A stretch of DNA of 64,000 bases from the NCBI GenBank assembly GCA_037039925.1, contig JAXRKP010001027.1, positions 1-64,000 on the forward strand. The letters run 5' to 3'. The position numbers were made by a program, and so were the translations under genes. Of this stretch, positions 49,347 through 61,310 are shown piece after piece (positions within the stretch are counted from its first letter, which is position 1; each line of letters starts with the position of its first letter). The stretch is from Doris montereyensis (taxonomy: Eukaryota; Mollusca; Gastropoda; Nudibranchia; Dorididae). Under the pieces are notes generated by a model. It worked only from the letters and a program-made list of their open reading frames with translations. It did no database searches and was not told where the DNA came from.

Positions 49347-52140
49347 GATGTGAAAGTTGCCGACCTCTTTGAGACGGAACGGAAAGGCTAACAAAATCTA
49401 CAGCCATGTGATTCGGAGGAAGAAGGTGTACATGTCTCTCCTCTTGCCAACTTATAGAACGCATCAAGAAACAAAATCGAAACTTATTTGTGATTTGAAT
49501 TTATGAATTTATTTATCTAAAGACTTTAGTTTGATCTCAATGTAAGACAAGCATCTTATCAAGGAAATAATGGATTAACTTTGAGACAAAAATGGTATGT
49601 GGAATTATCTCATTTATTATTCCCCCTCCCCCTTTTTCTTTGCCAGAAAGATGGCAATGTTTGTATTTTCTCACTATTTATATTTTATTATTGTTTAATA
49701 ATGCAATGCTTTTTTTGGCATTACTTTTGGGGCCAATTTTCATATTGTTTCTTTTTTTTCTTATTTTTAAATCAATGCATAGGAATAACAGCTTCACCTG
49801 GTAGGAGCACTGATTTCTTGTCACTTTGTATGGGCAGAGTGAAAAACTCCACCAAAAACAAAAAAATTACAAAAGTGAAGTTCAAGAAGAAAAATCTGGG
49901 TTTTTTTCTATTTTTTTTTCTTTACAAATCTTTTCAGAAAAGTGATATTACGTCCTTTCTCTGTCTATTTTTTGAAAGTGTATAAATGCCTATCAGGCGA
50001 TGAATCTGGCAAAGATCATGAAGCCGAACTTTTCACTATTTTATCGTGTGGAAATAGATATTTTACCCAATTATGCTCATAGCATTAGGGTTCCTTCACA
50101 ATTGATGTTGAGATACCCGTTGCTCTTAGCATTGTTCATCCGCTGATATTTTAAGCAAAAGGTACGCTCAAATCATTCCAGGTAGGGGAACATTTTGTTG
50201 TTAGTGTGTGCCATTTTACGTGTTGTCAGTATTTCATGGAAAAAATTTTTTTATATGCATACTTCTGTGCACAACTGAACGTAACATGGAGGATCCATTA
50301 CTCGTGTTAGGATTGTAAATGTTCGGTTACATCTTTTCTTTACTGGTCTCCTAACATTTCTTATTATTTGCACTTGTGTTTCTCTTCATAACTTGAAAAA
50401 GAGATTGTTTCAGGAATTATTGTCATGAATATTGACGCCTTCTGTTTGGTGCTATTTGAGCGTCGGTCTCACTTCACAAATCATTGCTTTCTTTTTTTCT
50501 AATTAAAAGAAATAGCAATTGAAAAGGAGTAGGAAAGTATTTAAAAGAAATAGCAATGGAGTAGAGAGTATTTTAAAGAAGACACAACGTTGAGCAAAAA
50601 CACAAAATCTGCAGGGATGATCAGCACACTGAAAGTACTTAACAGATGAATTATATTATAAAGCGCCCTTTGATACCAGCAATGATAATGCGCCTTTGAT
50701 ACCAGCAATAATACGCCCTTTGATACCAGCAATTATAATGCGCCTTTGATACCAGCAATGAAAACGCACCCTTTGATAACAGCAATGAATAGTTTATACT
50801 TTTCACAGGGTTTTATTTTTAAAACGATTGGAGGGTTTGTTTTTGTTTCTTTTCTCCATTAGTATTATATGGCTGTGCTGTTGTTTTCTTTTTATTACTT
50901 TTACTGATGTGTTTCTCAGTGTCTTCATGGTATTATTGGTATTTTGCTGTGACGGTTTAGATCTGAAATTATTTTATTTTCCTTTTTTTTTGTTATGATT
51001 GATTTGTGAATAACACTTTATCCTACCCCCAGCCCTCCCCCTGTGATTTGGCCATGATATGAATTTGCCTCAATGTCATCTCCGTGAGAAGTTTTGTTGT
51101 TTTCTTTTACTAACTTTTAGATATTCATAATGTTTTCATGTCACACGCAGCAATGTGTACTGCATTTTGTTGGGGTTTTTTTTATACATTGCTTTTATTT
51201 CTTTTCACAGTCTTTTTCGTTTTATTTATCTTTCATTCGCGACAAGATTTGTGATGTGTTCCAGGATGGTGGATTTGTAATTTAAGTGCTTTATCGAAAT
51301 TGTCTGAGTTGGCGTGAAATGCATAAAATACTTAAGGTTGTGTCCCTTTTATTCATCTGCCAAGTTAGGGATTAATTGTTTCTCCTTCTTCTTCTTCTTT
51401 TTCATTTGTTTTTTTTCCTGTTCTATAAATGGTAACATGTTTAAATCAAATTCTGTCACCAATGTTACATCAAACATGGTGGCGAGGCTTTTCACCTGAA
51501 TGTACTAACATTATTTAGAAAGCACGCTAATTACTGTTTGTTTTTAAAATGCAGACGTGAAAAGGAAAAGCCTGGGAGGAAAATTTTTATAACTAAAAAA
51601 TAAAAAAGACATTATTTCTACGCTTCAGAGAAAGTGAAGCATCATACGTTGCTGTGTGTCTTCCATAAGGTTACTGCATGAACTGTCTTTTGACTTGCTA
51701 TACGCAAATCATCTGTTATTAGTGTCATCATTATTTTTGTATTATTATTGGTACTACCATTATGAACATGACCCACTCTGCTTTCTTGAATTATGATTAT
51801 TATACCCTGCACATATCATTCAACCGTTTCTTCTCTTGTGCTTGTACATATTTACAAGATTGAATGGAAATTTTTCTTTCTTTCTTTTCTTTTTTTTTTT
51901 TTTCTTTTCTCTTATCTCTCTCACTTTATCCCTCATACAATTAATTTAACAGCTATTTGAATTCCTTTTTCTCCCATAATAATAATAATTTTATCGTATG
52001 ATTATATCGTGTACCTTTAGAATGAATTAAATAACGCTTCCTCTTGGGGCTATGGAAAGCAGTTTTTAGTACGATAAGTGCCTTCAAGGCAAACACAGTA
52101 AAGGCGACAGAATGAAAGGGATCCTTCTGTAATAAACATA
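49347..52140 (+). other. Probable receptor 3'UTR
   Basis: No exon or frame is recognised after the stop. The AT-rich sequence holds candidate poly(A) signals AATAAA at 51599-51604 and 52131-52136. The second, followed by AT-rich DNA and then a new repeat region, is the more likely end. A short ~24-bp repeat (GCGCCTTTGATACCAGCAAT) sits at 50660-50785. The 3'UTR length of about 2.8 kb is inference. Confidence 0.45.
52131..52136 (+). terminator. Candidate poly(A) signal of the receptor gene
   Basis: Canonical AATAAA about 2.8 kb after the stop codon, the last on this strand before the 60-bp minisatellite. Usage is not shown by sequence. Confidence 0.35.
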
Positions 52141-52249
52141 TAATATATTATATTATATTTATAGACTGCTGAGTCATGCTTTCTTCTTTTTTTGTAAACA
52201 AATTTTGTCTTCAGTTTTATATTATTATTTCAAACTGACATCCCACTCA

Positions 52250-52560
52250 GTGAACAGGTTGTAAAACATGACGAAGTAGGCATAAAAATGCTAACATTAC
52301 ATACCACTGAATGAGCAGGTTGTTATTAACACATGATGATGTAGGCATAAAAATGCTGAAATCCCACTCAATGAGCAGGTTGTTATTAACACATGACGAT
52401 GTAGGCATAAAAATGCTGAAATCCTACTCAATGAGCAGGTTGTTATTAACACATGACGATATAGGCATAAAATCCCACTCAATGAGCAAGTTTTATTATT
52501 AACACATGACGATATAGGCATAAAAATGCTGACATTCCACTCAATGAGCAAGTTATCATT
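52250..52560. repeat. 60-bp minisatellite, ~5 copies
   Basis: The unit is ACATGACGATGTAGGCATAA, AAATGCTGAAATCCCACTCA, ATGAGCAGGTTGTTATTAAC, with the penultimate unit shortened. Confidence 0.93.
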
Positions 52561-53029
52561 CTAATCAGAACCCAACCTCTGCCAAAAAAAAAAGATTTAG
52601 GAGATTTAGAGTAACTCTGGATCTTTATGTTAGACCTATATCTAAGAGGGAAAATGTCCATTTAATGTGCGCTAACTAAGAGATCTAGAAATTCACTTGC
52701 TGAAAGAAAAGAAAGAAAAAGAGTTACGCTAGATCTAGGTTAAAATTTGAGCATTATCTGTTCAGCAATAGACTGGGGACAATGGTCAAGGATGGGTCAA
52801 CGACGGCCAAACTTTCGCGGGCTTTGGGGGTTGTCGAAAAGTGTGGAGTTCGCAAATGAGTTTAAAGAAAGAAAATGTTTTTCAAATTAAAAATATGCCT
52901 AAAAAAACATGCACAGCCTAAAATATGCACAGAAGTGATGTCAAAATTTGTGCATTATCTGTTCAGCGGTTTGAGAGCCTATTCTGACTAGATGAAAACG
53001 CAATGTCGTAAAGTCCACAAATATATATA

Positions 53030-53072
53030 TAGATTATTATTATTATTATTGTTGTTGTTATTATTATTATTC
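53030..53072. repeat. (TTA)n/(TTG)n microsatellite
   Basis: Short trinucleotide run; nothing coding around it. The flanking 52600-53450 stretch holds AGATCT/TAGATC clusters (52616-52740) and no gene. Confidence 0.85.
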
Positions 53073-53454
53073 TCTGACCTTTGTGTTTGGTGTAGAGAAG
53101 GTTGGCTAAAATAAAATTCTTTTGAAACCCAACTATGGGCTGAAGTATGAAAATATAGTAACGCATTTCGTATGAGTAAGAGAAAGAAAAATCCCAATGG
53201 CTCTTTTTACAATTGTGTAGTCCCTACTATAAAAAGATCTACTGAAAATTTCTAGGCTCAGCCGTAGCAAAAGAATATGGAAATCATACATGTGAAGCTA
53301 TGCAGTAAGAGCACCCTCAGCTGACCTTGATTTTTTTACTTGACCTAGGTCAAATTTCAAGTATACTGTAAAAATCTTTTATAAATCTTAGATGTCCTAG
53401 ATCAGGGTGGAAAACTACGGCCCACAAACAGACTGCGGCCCATTTAAAATCCTT

Positions 53455-53800
53455 TAATAGTATAAGGTGTTGCAGCCAAACCGTAGTGTTGTGAGTTTGT
53501 AATCACGACGACACTAGTTCAAAGTCCATGGCTGGCCCAGGTGTTTATTCACAATGTTGTACCGTTAGGAAAGGTACTTTACTTTGCGTCCTCACTTGAC
53601 TAGAGAAGAGAAAGATTTTTTATCAAAGTGATAGTGTGAAACATCTAACACTAACAGGCTGCTGTACTGTGTGCTCTCCAGGGAGTTGAGAAGGACTATG
53701 AATGAAATGGCCTGCTGGGAAATAAATAATGTACAATCGCAGCCTGCACTTGTGTGGAGATTCGGCCTATAAATTAAATCCATCTTTATCTTTTTCGGCC
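53455..53800 (+). mobile_element. tRNA-type SINE, family C, near full-length
   Basis: GGTGTTGCAGCCAAACCGTA, GTTTGTAATCACGACGACAC, AGTTCAAAGTCC (B-box like), GAAAGGTACTTTACTTTGCG, CTCACTTGACTAG, CTAACAGGCTGCTGTACTGT, and the 3' end GCAGCCTGCACTTGTGTGGA, CTATAAATTAAATCCATCTT. It is the most complete family C copy. Confidence 0.75.
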
Positions 53801-54489
53801 CACAAACACAATCTACACTTAACCTCAAGTTACACATAACAAAATTAAAATTTGTAAAAGTTGGCCATCCACGGAATGGTGATAGTGGTAGACCAAAATG
53901 ACCTTACAGCCCAAAACAATTTTCACCTGTTTTTTTACGGGAGAGAAAAGCTGAACAAAAGATTTCTCTGACCATGTTATGAATTAGCAGTGTGATCATA
54001 CAATTATTTATTGTACACTTGGAGAGTGTAATGGCATTGAAATTTATTATTAAAAGACAAGTTACTGATTAAAAAAAAACCCATCTTGGCTTGAGCTTGA
54101 CAAGCAACCATACGTCACACTTACTTGTGCAACGACACAAACACACTCACTCTGTCTTTTTCTCTGGCTCTCTCTCCTCAAAGTAATGCTAGCTAGCACT
54201 CTCTCCAACAGTAATAATAATAATATGGTATAAGAAAAATGCAGGAGACTGAATTAGTACAACAAAATAAACATTTTTTTTATTTTTGGGAAAATAAGTA
54301 TGTAGTGCTGTGGAGACGAGGAGATTTAAAAATACCCATTTTGAAATCTCAAGCTATCACGATTGATCAAAAAAATTATGTCAGCAACACTAAACTAACA
54401 ATAGAGAAAGACAAAACTGATTGGTGACAAAAAAAAATGACAATTCCACCAAAGAAGGCATAACAAACACGTAAAGTTTCAGGTACAAT

Positions 54490-54800
54490 TCTTTGTCAGA
54501 CAACAAAAGTGATGAGTACTATAATAAAGGTAAGAAAGAAAAAACAAGGTAAGTGATGAGTACTATAATAAAGGTATGAAAAGAAAAACAAGGTAAGTGA
54601 TGAGTACTATAATAAAGGTAAGAAAGAAAAAACAAGGTAAGTGATGAGTACTATAATAAAGGTATGAAAGAAAACAAGGTAAGTGATGAGTACTATAATA
54701 AAGGTAAGAAAGAAAAAAACAAGGTAAGTGATGAGTACTATAATAAAGGTAAGAAAGAAAAAACAAGGTAAGTGATGAGTACTATAATAAAGGTATGAAA
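54490..54800. repeat. ~43-bp minisatellite carrying splice-donor-like strings, ~7 copies
   Basis: The unit is CAAGGTAAGTGATGAGTACT, ATAATAAAGGTAAGAAAGAA, AAAA. CAAG/GTAAGT is a perfect donor consensus on the + strand, repeated about six times. The array starts beside a degraded foldback arm (54450-54510: CACGTAAAGTTTCAGGTAC, TTTGTCAGACAACAAA). Confidence 0.93.
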
Positions 54801-55312
54801 AGTAAAACCAAAAAAATGAAAACAATAGGGAAAAAAACAAACCAACTTAGCTTAGACTAATGGGTAATCCAAAACGCAGGTATAGTAGGCTACAAGATAA
54901 AGAATAAGATATTCATACTTAACTTATAAAGAAACGCAGTATTTTGAAACCTGAGCAATGTCTCTAACTCTAACAAACACACAAAAAATACTGTTTAAGT
55001 AAAATTAAGAAACATCATAATAATAACAAAGTAAATTTTAACTGTTCATTAAAAATTCAGCATTTTCCTTCATTCAATATTTTAGATTTTTTTACTCTTT
55101 CTATTGCTTGAGAAAAAAGGACAAAAAGTAATGAAGTGACAGTTGAGCAGCCATGTGTAAAATCGCATAAATTCAACTTCAACTGCACACGTGACATTAC
55201 GTTACAAAAGCACAGCATAAAGCAAATCTCTCTATTCACGGCACAGTGAAGCACTTTCTTTCTCTAGACTGCTAGCAGTAGAAGGCACTTTAGATAAATC
55301 TAAAATACGATT

Positions 55313-55391
55313 GAAGGGGTCATTTCAATAGTGTGCCTAAGTCACAATTAATCTTGTCATTTAGAGAAAAACATAGGCACACTATTGAAAT
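55313..55391. mobile_element. Internally deleted copy of the 28-bp-TIR MITE
   Basis: It has the same ends as 47070-47321 (GAAGGGGTCATTTCAATAG, TGTGCCTAAGTCACAATTA...ACATAGGCACACTATTGAAA), but only about 79 bp in all. Confidence 0.75.
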
Positions 55392-55790
55392 ATTTATTTT
55401 CCTAAAATAAAAATAAAATTAATTTCTTTTTCGACAAAACAACTCAATACTTTTTTTTGTCTTTCCTAGGCTTATTAAAAAGAAGAACATTTAGTCCTGT
55501 ATTGGTATTTATTATTATGCAAAAAAGCACACACACACACACACACTCTCATATTTAAATCGTCATCTTATTTTATTCATCAGGGAACAAATTAAGAACT
55601 TTGTGATAGTATATATCATGCACTGAATAATTTCTATCACAGTCAGTTGTGTGGTGAACTGGAATATTTGAATAATAATTAAGTAAAATTATAAGAACAC
55701 ATCTTCAACTGGAACAAGGCCTCATATTGTCGTATTGCTCAGGCCTTTGTAAAAACATAAATGAACACTTAAGTGGCTCATAATTCAAAC

Positions 55791-55796
55791 TTTATT
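55791..55796 (-). terminator. Candidate poly(A) signal of the - strand gene
   Basis: TTTATT on the + strand is AATAAA on the - strand, about 1.2 kb downstream of the - strand stop codon at 56995. Positional inference only. Confidence 0.35.
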
Positions 55797-55899
55797 TCAT
55801 TTGTAAGTCGGACCATTGATACTGATTCATGCACAGTTCATATCCTGTAATAATCATATAGCCTAGAAATCACACCATCCACCCATTCACAAATCTCAT

Positions 55900-56460
55900 C
55901 CAGCATAAATGATACACAAATTTCATCCACTACAGTATACAAATCACACCATTTTCAAATCCTATCAGCACTAATCATACACAAGTTACATCCAATACTA
56001 ATCGTACACAAATCACATTAGCTCTAATCATACACAAGTTACATCCAATACTAATCGTACACAAATCACATTAGCTCTAATCATACAGAAGTTACATCCA
56101 ATACTAATCGTACACAAATCACATTAGCTCTAATCATACACAAGTTACATCCAATACTAATTGTGTACAAATCATACCATTTTCAAATCATGTCAGTACT
56201 AATTGTCTACAAATCATACCATTTTCAAATCACATCAGCACTAATCATGCACAAATCACATCAGTATTAATTGTATACAAATCACACCATTTTCAAATCC
56301 TACCAACAACAATCATACACAAATCACACCATTTTCAAATCCTATCAACAACAATCGTACCAAAATCACACCATTTTCAAATCCTATCAACAACAATCGT
56401 ACACAAACCACACCATTTTCAAATCCTATCAACACTAATCGTACACAAATCACACTGGTA
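55900..56460. repeat. Composite minisatellite (~40-53-bp units) in the presumed 3'UTR of the - strand gene
   Basis: It mixes units AATCATACACAAGTTACATC, CAATACTAATCGTACACAAA, TCACATTAGCTCT with ATCACACCATTTTCAAATCC, TATCAACAACAATCGTACAC. Repeated modules are shuffled rather than strictly periodic. Confidence 0.88.
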
Positions 56461-56994
56461 CTAATCATGTATTAGTTACAACTTACATAACTCCTGTAAT
56501 AAATAGAATTTAAGAGTAAAATATCTGTACTTAATGAATTTGTAAAACTCTCCCTATAAAATGTTTACATCAGAATCTTCTTCTTCCTATAGAAGCTGAA
56601 ACTTCTTTGTAAAATTCTTAGATCTATGTACATCTATCTATATCTATCTTTGGAATAAATGATCACGGACCCTGACTTTGAAGAAAATCTGTCTATTTAA
56701 GTTATGCAGGGGAAAACTCAGTAAATTTCACAAAACTCACTGCTCCGTATTGAATGAAATGAAACAACCAACACGAATTAAGCAAAAAATGTTTAATTTA
56801 TGGCAAGAATAAGCTGGAATTCCAGCACATCAACACAAGATTTGAAAAAGACAAATCATACTGACAATAAGCATTCTCCCAACTTCTCTTTCATAAAATA
56901 TCATATTATTCATATGGAAGCCAGCGTGGCAAAGGGGAAAGAACTCTGGGACGCAAAGAAACAGATAACCAACAAAAGGGGAGAGCAACCATCA

Positions 56995-57131
56995 TCAAGA
57001 GTTTACGCCTTTGCCTGCGGCGTCTTCTAAGAGCAACGTCGCAGTGAGGTCACTCAACTTGTCAGTTGCCTGGCTCACGTTCTCTGCTGACTCGGCAGAG
57101 CCAGTCGCATAATTCTGTAATTGGTTCAAGG
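56995..57131 (-). CDS. - strand gene, terminal coding exon
   Basis: The - strand acceptor CAATTTCAG precedes ALNQLQNYATGSAESAENVS, QATDKLSDLTATLLLEDAAG, KGVNS and TGA. The other two frames have many stops. Joined to the previous exon the phase gives RLEALNQL. Confidence 0.72.
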
Positions 57132-60100
57132 CTGAAATTGAAATAAAGGTGAAACAAGTTTTCATCTTTGCGAGAGTGTGCCTGAGTGCAAGTGTGTGTA
57201 CTGGCAGGTAATGGAATGAAACTAAAAAACATTGATTAATCAATTAAAAAGTCAAAGGCTTATAACACTGTTCTCTTTTAATTGGAACTGACCCTGTCCA
57301 ACATGTGCAGTGATCTTAGAGCGAATTATGAGGAAACAGCAAGATAAAAGATACATGAGAAAATGAAAGGAACAAGACAAACTAAAAATTTACAGTCATT
57401 TAGATCTACTTATCATACCACTTAAATACACATAATGAGTTTAATGTAGAAACTGTCAGCCTTTTTCTGTATTTTTACATACACATAATTTTTAAAAAGT
57501 CAGAAAGACAACACAAACACAGACAGGGGGAGAGAGAGAGACAGACACTCAGACAGTTTTTATTCATCCAAAGACTACCTCCACTACCTCACTACCAGTT
57601 CTAATTCAGCAGGTGGAAAGTTTTTATTCATCCAAAGACTACCTCCACTACCTCACTACCTGTTCTAATTCAGCAGGTGGAAAGTTTTTATTCATCCAAA
57701 GACTACCTCCACTACCTCACTACCAGCTCTAATTCAGCAGGTGGAAAGTTTTTATTCACCCAAAGACAACCTCCACTACCTCACTACCAGTTCTAATTCA
57801 GCAGGTGGAAAGTTTTTATTCATCCAAAGACTACCTCCACTACCTCACTACCAGTTCTAATTCAGCAGGTGGAAAGTTTTTATTCATCCAAAGACTACCT
57901 CCACTACCTCACTACCTGTTCTAATTCAGCAGGTGGGAAGTTTTTATTCACCCAAAGACAACCTCCACTACCTCACTACCTGTTCTAATTCAGCATGTGG
58001 AAAGTTTTTATTCACCCAAATCCCGTGAGGAACAATACACATGCCAGTAAAAAGAAGAAAGCCACAGGCACAAACGCAAACCTTCCAGACGAGCGTTGGT
58101 TGGGTCAGTTTTACAGCCGCATCCTATGTACATGCCCAGCGTCTTCATCAGGTCGGCTTGGGTCGCTGCGGTCGTCGGGAGTTTGGCCCGCCGCTGGAGT
58201 TACTCGACGACGGCAGATGGTCTGTGTTTGTGTCAACAGTATAAAGCGATGTATTCAGTGTCAACAGTATAAACTATTCAGTGTCAACAATGTATTCAGT
58301 GTCAACAGTATAAAGCGATGTATTCAGTGTCAACAGTATAAAGCAATGTATTCAGTGTCAACAGTATAAAGCAATGTATTCAGTGTCAACAGTATAAAGC
58401 AATGTATTCAGTGTCAACAGTATAAAGCAATGTATTCAGTGTCAACAGTATAAAGCAATGTATTCAGTGTCAACAGTATAAAGCAATGTATTCAGTAAAG
58501 CAATGTATTCAGTGTCAACAGAATAAAGCAATGTATTCAGTGTCAACAGAATAAAGCAATGTATTCAGTGTCAACAGAATAAAGCAATGTATTCAGTGTC
58601 AACAGAATAAAGCAATGTATTCAGTGTCAACGCAGTGTCAACAGAATAAAGCAATGTATTCAGTGTCAACAGAATAAAGCAATGTATTCAGTGTCAACAG
58701 AATAAAGCAATGTATTCAGTGTCAACAGAATAAAGCAATGTATTCAGTGTCAACAGAATAAAGCAATGTTTTCAGTGTCAACAGAATAAAGCAATGTTTT
58801 CAGTGTCAACGTCAACATAAAGCTCGTTCGTTTGAAATTCAAATCCACCACATGGTCAACCAATTTATTATGTCCCATGTGTCACCCCCATCCACCACAT
58901 GGCTTATCTCAGGGCTAATTTCAAGGAAACATGAAACGGCAAGATGAAAGAGTTAAACTAGTCAACAAAAGGAAATAAGATCCTACCCGCACCATTTATC
59001 GACCACCCATCAACATAAAGCAATTTATTATGTCCCATGTGTCAACATAAAGCAATTTATTATGTCACGTGTCAACATAAAGCAATTTATTATCACGCGG
59101 TCATCAATTTATTATGTCACGTGTCAATATAAAGCAATTTATTATGTCACATGTCAACATAAAGCAATTTATTATGTCACGTGTGAACATAAAGCAATTA
59201 ATTATGTCACGTGTCAACATAAAGCAATTTATTATGTCACGCGTCAACATATAGCAATTTATTATGTCACAAGTGTCAACTTAAAGCTTTTGTGGACTCG
59301 TGAGTTTTGGATCAAAAGGTTGATTTTCTGTTCTTTGCATATTCGGGTCAAATGATCATTTATCTACAAGTTCATGGCAGAAAAAATGTCTTTATGATCG
59401 TATAATGATTTTTTTTACCAAATATGTTGTAGGCGAGGGTACATAAAAATAATAAAAATTGTGACGTAAATTACTGACTGAGAAGATGGCAGTAAAAACC
59501 CGTATATTGTCGGTTAATTGCTAAATGTGGGAACTCCGAGTTGACCTTCTTTCTGTCGACGCCGATCGCCGCTTCGCCCATTGCTGTGGACGAAGAGGCA
59601 TTGCGTGTCAGTGTATGTAAACACGTGCATAAGCATAGGATATAGAGAAAAAAAACAAAAAACTGGTCATTTCGACGCCTGTTTCCATAACAGTGCACAT
59701 CTAAACCTAGATTTATAATGCTCTTTACATTAGTAACAATGCCAGAGACTGTCAAAAGAGTAAGGGGGCTGCTACAACAAGGAAACCTGTTTGAAGCGTT
59801 TGTCTTGTGTTATTTTCTTTTGATTTTTTTACTTGTATTTTTCTTGAAATGTAGTTTTTTCACACTAAAATTCTATCTCCTCCGCCATTTACCTAACGAT
59901 TTGTATTATATTTGGCATAGCGTCAGGTTTTTTGGATATATTGTAAAACTTTTTGAGAAATTATTTTTTAGGTAATAAAAATGCCGTTTTTGTACATTCA
60001 CGATACATAGTATTTTCAAAAATTCATTAAAAAAAACTATGCAAAATATTTAAAAAAACCGACGTCGCTCTTTAGATATTGAATGCAAACGACAATCTGC

Positions 60101-60947
60101 ACTGGTTTTGAGTGATTTTATTCATAACTATGGGAGGAGATAGATTTTGAAAATTGGGTCAAAATCCAAGATGGCGGCCGTTTCTATGGCAATCAAGCAC
60201 GCTTACAAACTTTTCAATGATACAGGATGACTGTATTTTGACAGTTACTCATGTACATACTAAAAGCAAAAACCTAAACACAAAAGCGAAAAAATCACTT
60301 CAGGAGGCACCCCCCCCCCCCTAAAGACTTTAAATTTGAAGTTTTGAGAAGGAGAAGGAAGGGAAGCAAGCGGATGGCTAATTTTTGTTTTGTTTCATTG
60401 GGATCTACCCCATCTACCATATGCAGTGGTCTTAGGGGTAAATTCAAAGGAAACGGCAAGATAAAAGACACCATACATCCATACATGAAAGTGTGGAAGA
60501 GAAGACGTAGGACCTACCAGCAGCGGGACCTGCCAATCAGCCGAACAATGCAGAGGAAAAAATTTGTTTCATTGAAATTTCCACGTTTCACCATATGCGG
60601 TGATCTCAATGTGAATTAAGAGGAAATAGCAAGATGAAAGAGAAAACAAAGAGTTAAAAAGGAAAGAACTCTAAGTATAACCCATCAGCAGAACCCACCA
60701 ACTGCCCACATGCAGGGAAAAGGAATGGAAGAAAGACAGAAGAAACGAATAACAATAAACAACCTTGACGGGTGACGCTCAAGGTCAAGGCCGACTTGCG
60801 GGCCAAAGAGTTCAATGCTGTCGGGTCCGGCACTGGAAACCGCTCCGTGGTGACGCGTGCAGAAACTCGTCGACCTGGTTGAAAGTCAAATTGTTGTGAA
60901 GTGTCTCCAACGGGTGCAAGAGTGGCACGTTGCTGAAGCCTTCCAGG
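56995..60947 (-). CDS. Unrecognised - strand gene: last three coding exons
   Basis: Exons in transcript order are 60947-60764, 58221-58082 and 57131-56995, with stop TGA at 56997-56995. Acceptors (TTCCTCAG, AACACAG, ATTTCAG) and donors (CAAG/GTTGTT, GAAG/GTTTGC) fit, and phases join as 2 then 1. The protein reads GFSNVPLLHPLETLHNNLTF, NQVDEFLHASPRSGFQ, IELFGPQVGLDLERHPS, then TTAATQADLMKTLGMYIGC, and ends EALNQLQNYATGSAESAENV, SQATDKLSDLTATLLLEDAA GKGVNS. The C-terminus looks helical. I do not recognise the family and assign no function. One frame shift and one in-frame stop interrupt it. The 5' exons lie beyond the right edge. Confidence 0.65.
57270..57365 (-). mobile_element. Family D SINE fragment (- strand)
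   Basis: CCCTGTCCAACATGTGCAGT, GATCTTAGAGCGAATTATGA, GGAAACAGCAAGATAAAAGA: the inverse of the family D core. Confidence 0.65.
57556..58018. repeat. 64-bp minisatellite, ~7 copies (intron of the - strand gene)
   Basis: The unit is TTTTTATTCATCCAAAGACT, ACCTCCACTACCTCACTACC, AGTTCTAATTCAGCAGGTGG, AAAG, with ATCC/ACCC and CCAG/CCTG variants. Confidence 0.95.
58082..58221 (-). CDS. - strand gene, penultimate coding exon with an in-frame TAA
   Basis: The exon reads PSAVVE, then TAA at 58202-58200, then LQRRAKLPTTAATQADLMKT and LGMYIGCGCKTDPTNARLE in the same frame. Length 140 and phases fit both neighbours, so the stop sits inside an otherwise coherent exon. It may be a base error, a true stop, or show that the acceptor lies further in. 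Confidence 0.62.
58228..58815. repeat. 28-bp minisatellite, ~21 copies (intron of the - strand gene)
   Basis: The unit is TATAAAGCAATGTATTCAGT, GTCAACAG; later copies change TATAAA to AATAAA. It begins six bases from the exon at 58221. Confidence 0.95.
59020..59290. repeat. 30-bp minisatellite, ~9 copies
   Basis: The unit is AAAGCAATTTATTATGTCAC, GTGTCAACAT. It aligns to the 28-bp unit next door (AAAGCAATGTATTCAGTGTC AACAGTAT), so the two arrays share an origin. A family D SINE fragment (58860-58990) lies between them. Confidence 0.92.
59935..60320. repeat. Dispersed ~390-bp AT-rich element, copy 2
   Basis: It matches 2009-2415 throughout and includes AAGATGGCGGCCGTTTCTAT at about 60169-60188 and a terminal poly-C run (60309-60320). 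Confidence 0.82.
60380..60660 (-). mobile_element. Two family D SINE copies in tandem (- strand)
   Basis: Each has the inverse family D order: ACCATATGCAGTGGTCTTAG, GGTAAATTCAAAGGAAACGG, CAAGATAAAAGA, then GTAGGACCTACCAGCAGCGG. The second copy starts near 60560. Confidence 0.7.
60764..60947 (-). CDS. - strand gene, most 5' visible exon
   Basis: The - strand acceptor CTCTCTTCCTCAG precedes LEGFSNVPLLHPLETLHNNL, TFNQVDEFLHASPRSGFQC. The frame then changes near 60824-60828 (one base extra or two missing by a CCC run) to DSIELFGPQVGLDLERHPS. The donor is AAG/GTTGTT. An alternative unshifted frame (QQRATLAPVGDTSQQFDF and onward) is open across the exon but does not join the next exon as well. Confidence 0.58.
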
Positions 60948-61009
60948 CTGAGGAAGAGAGAGAAAAGTAAGCACAAGACAAATGCCCATAAAGCAAAGCA
61001 CTTTCATTA

Positions 61010-61310
61010 CAATTACAATACAAGATTACAATTACAATACAAGATTACAATTACAATACAAGATTACAATTACAATACAAGATTACAATTACAATACAAA
61101 GGACATTTTCATTGAGTCAAATTAATATTTAAAAAAAGAATGATTACAATTACAATACAAAGGACATTCTCATTGAGTCAAATTAATATTAAAAAAAGAA
61201 TGATTACAATTACAATACAAAGGACATTCTCATTGAGTCAAATTAATATTAAAAAAGAATGATTACAATTACAATACAAAGGACATTCTCATTGACTCAA
61301 AAAATTAACA
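61010..61310. repeat. ~19-bp then ~60-bp tandem repeats
   Basis: Five copies of GATTACAATTACAATACAA (61022-61100) pass into four ~60-bp units that join that sequence to AGGACATTCTCATTGAGTCA, AATTAATATTAAAAAAAGAA. The array lies about 60 bp upstream of the - strand exon at 60947. Confidence 0.93.
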
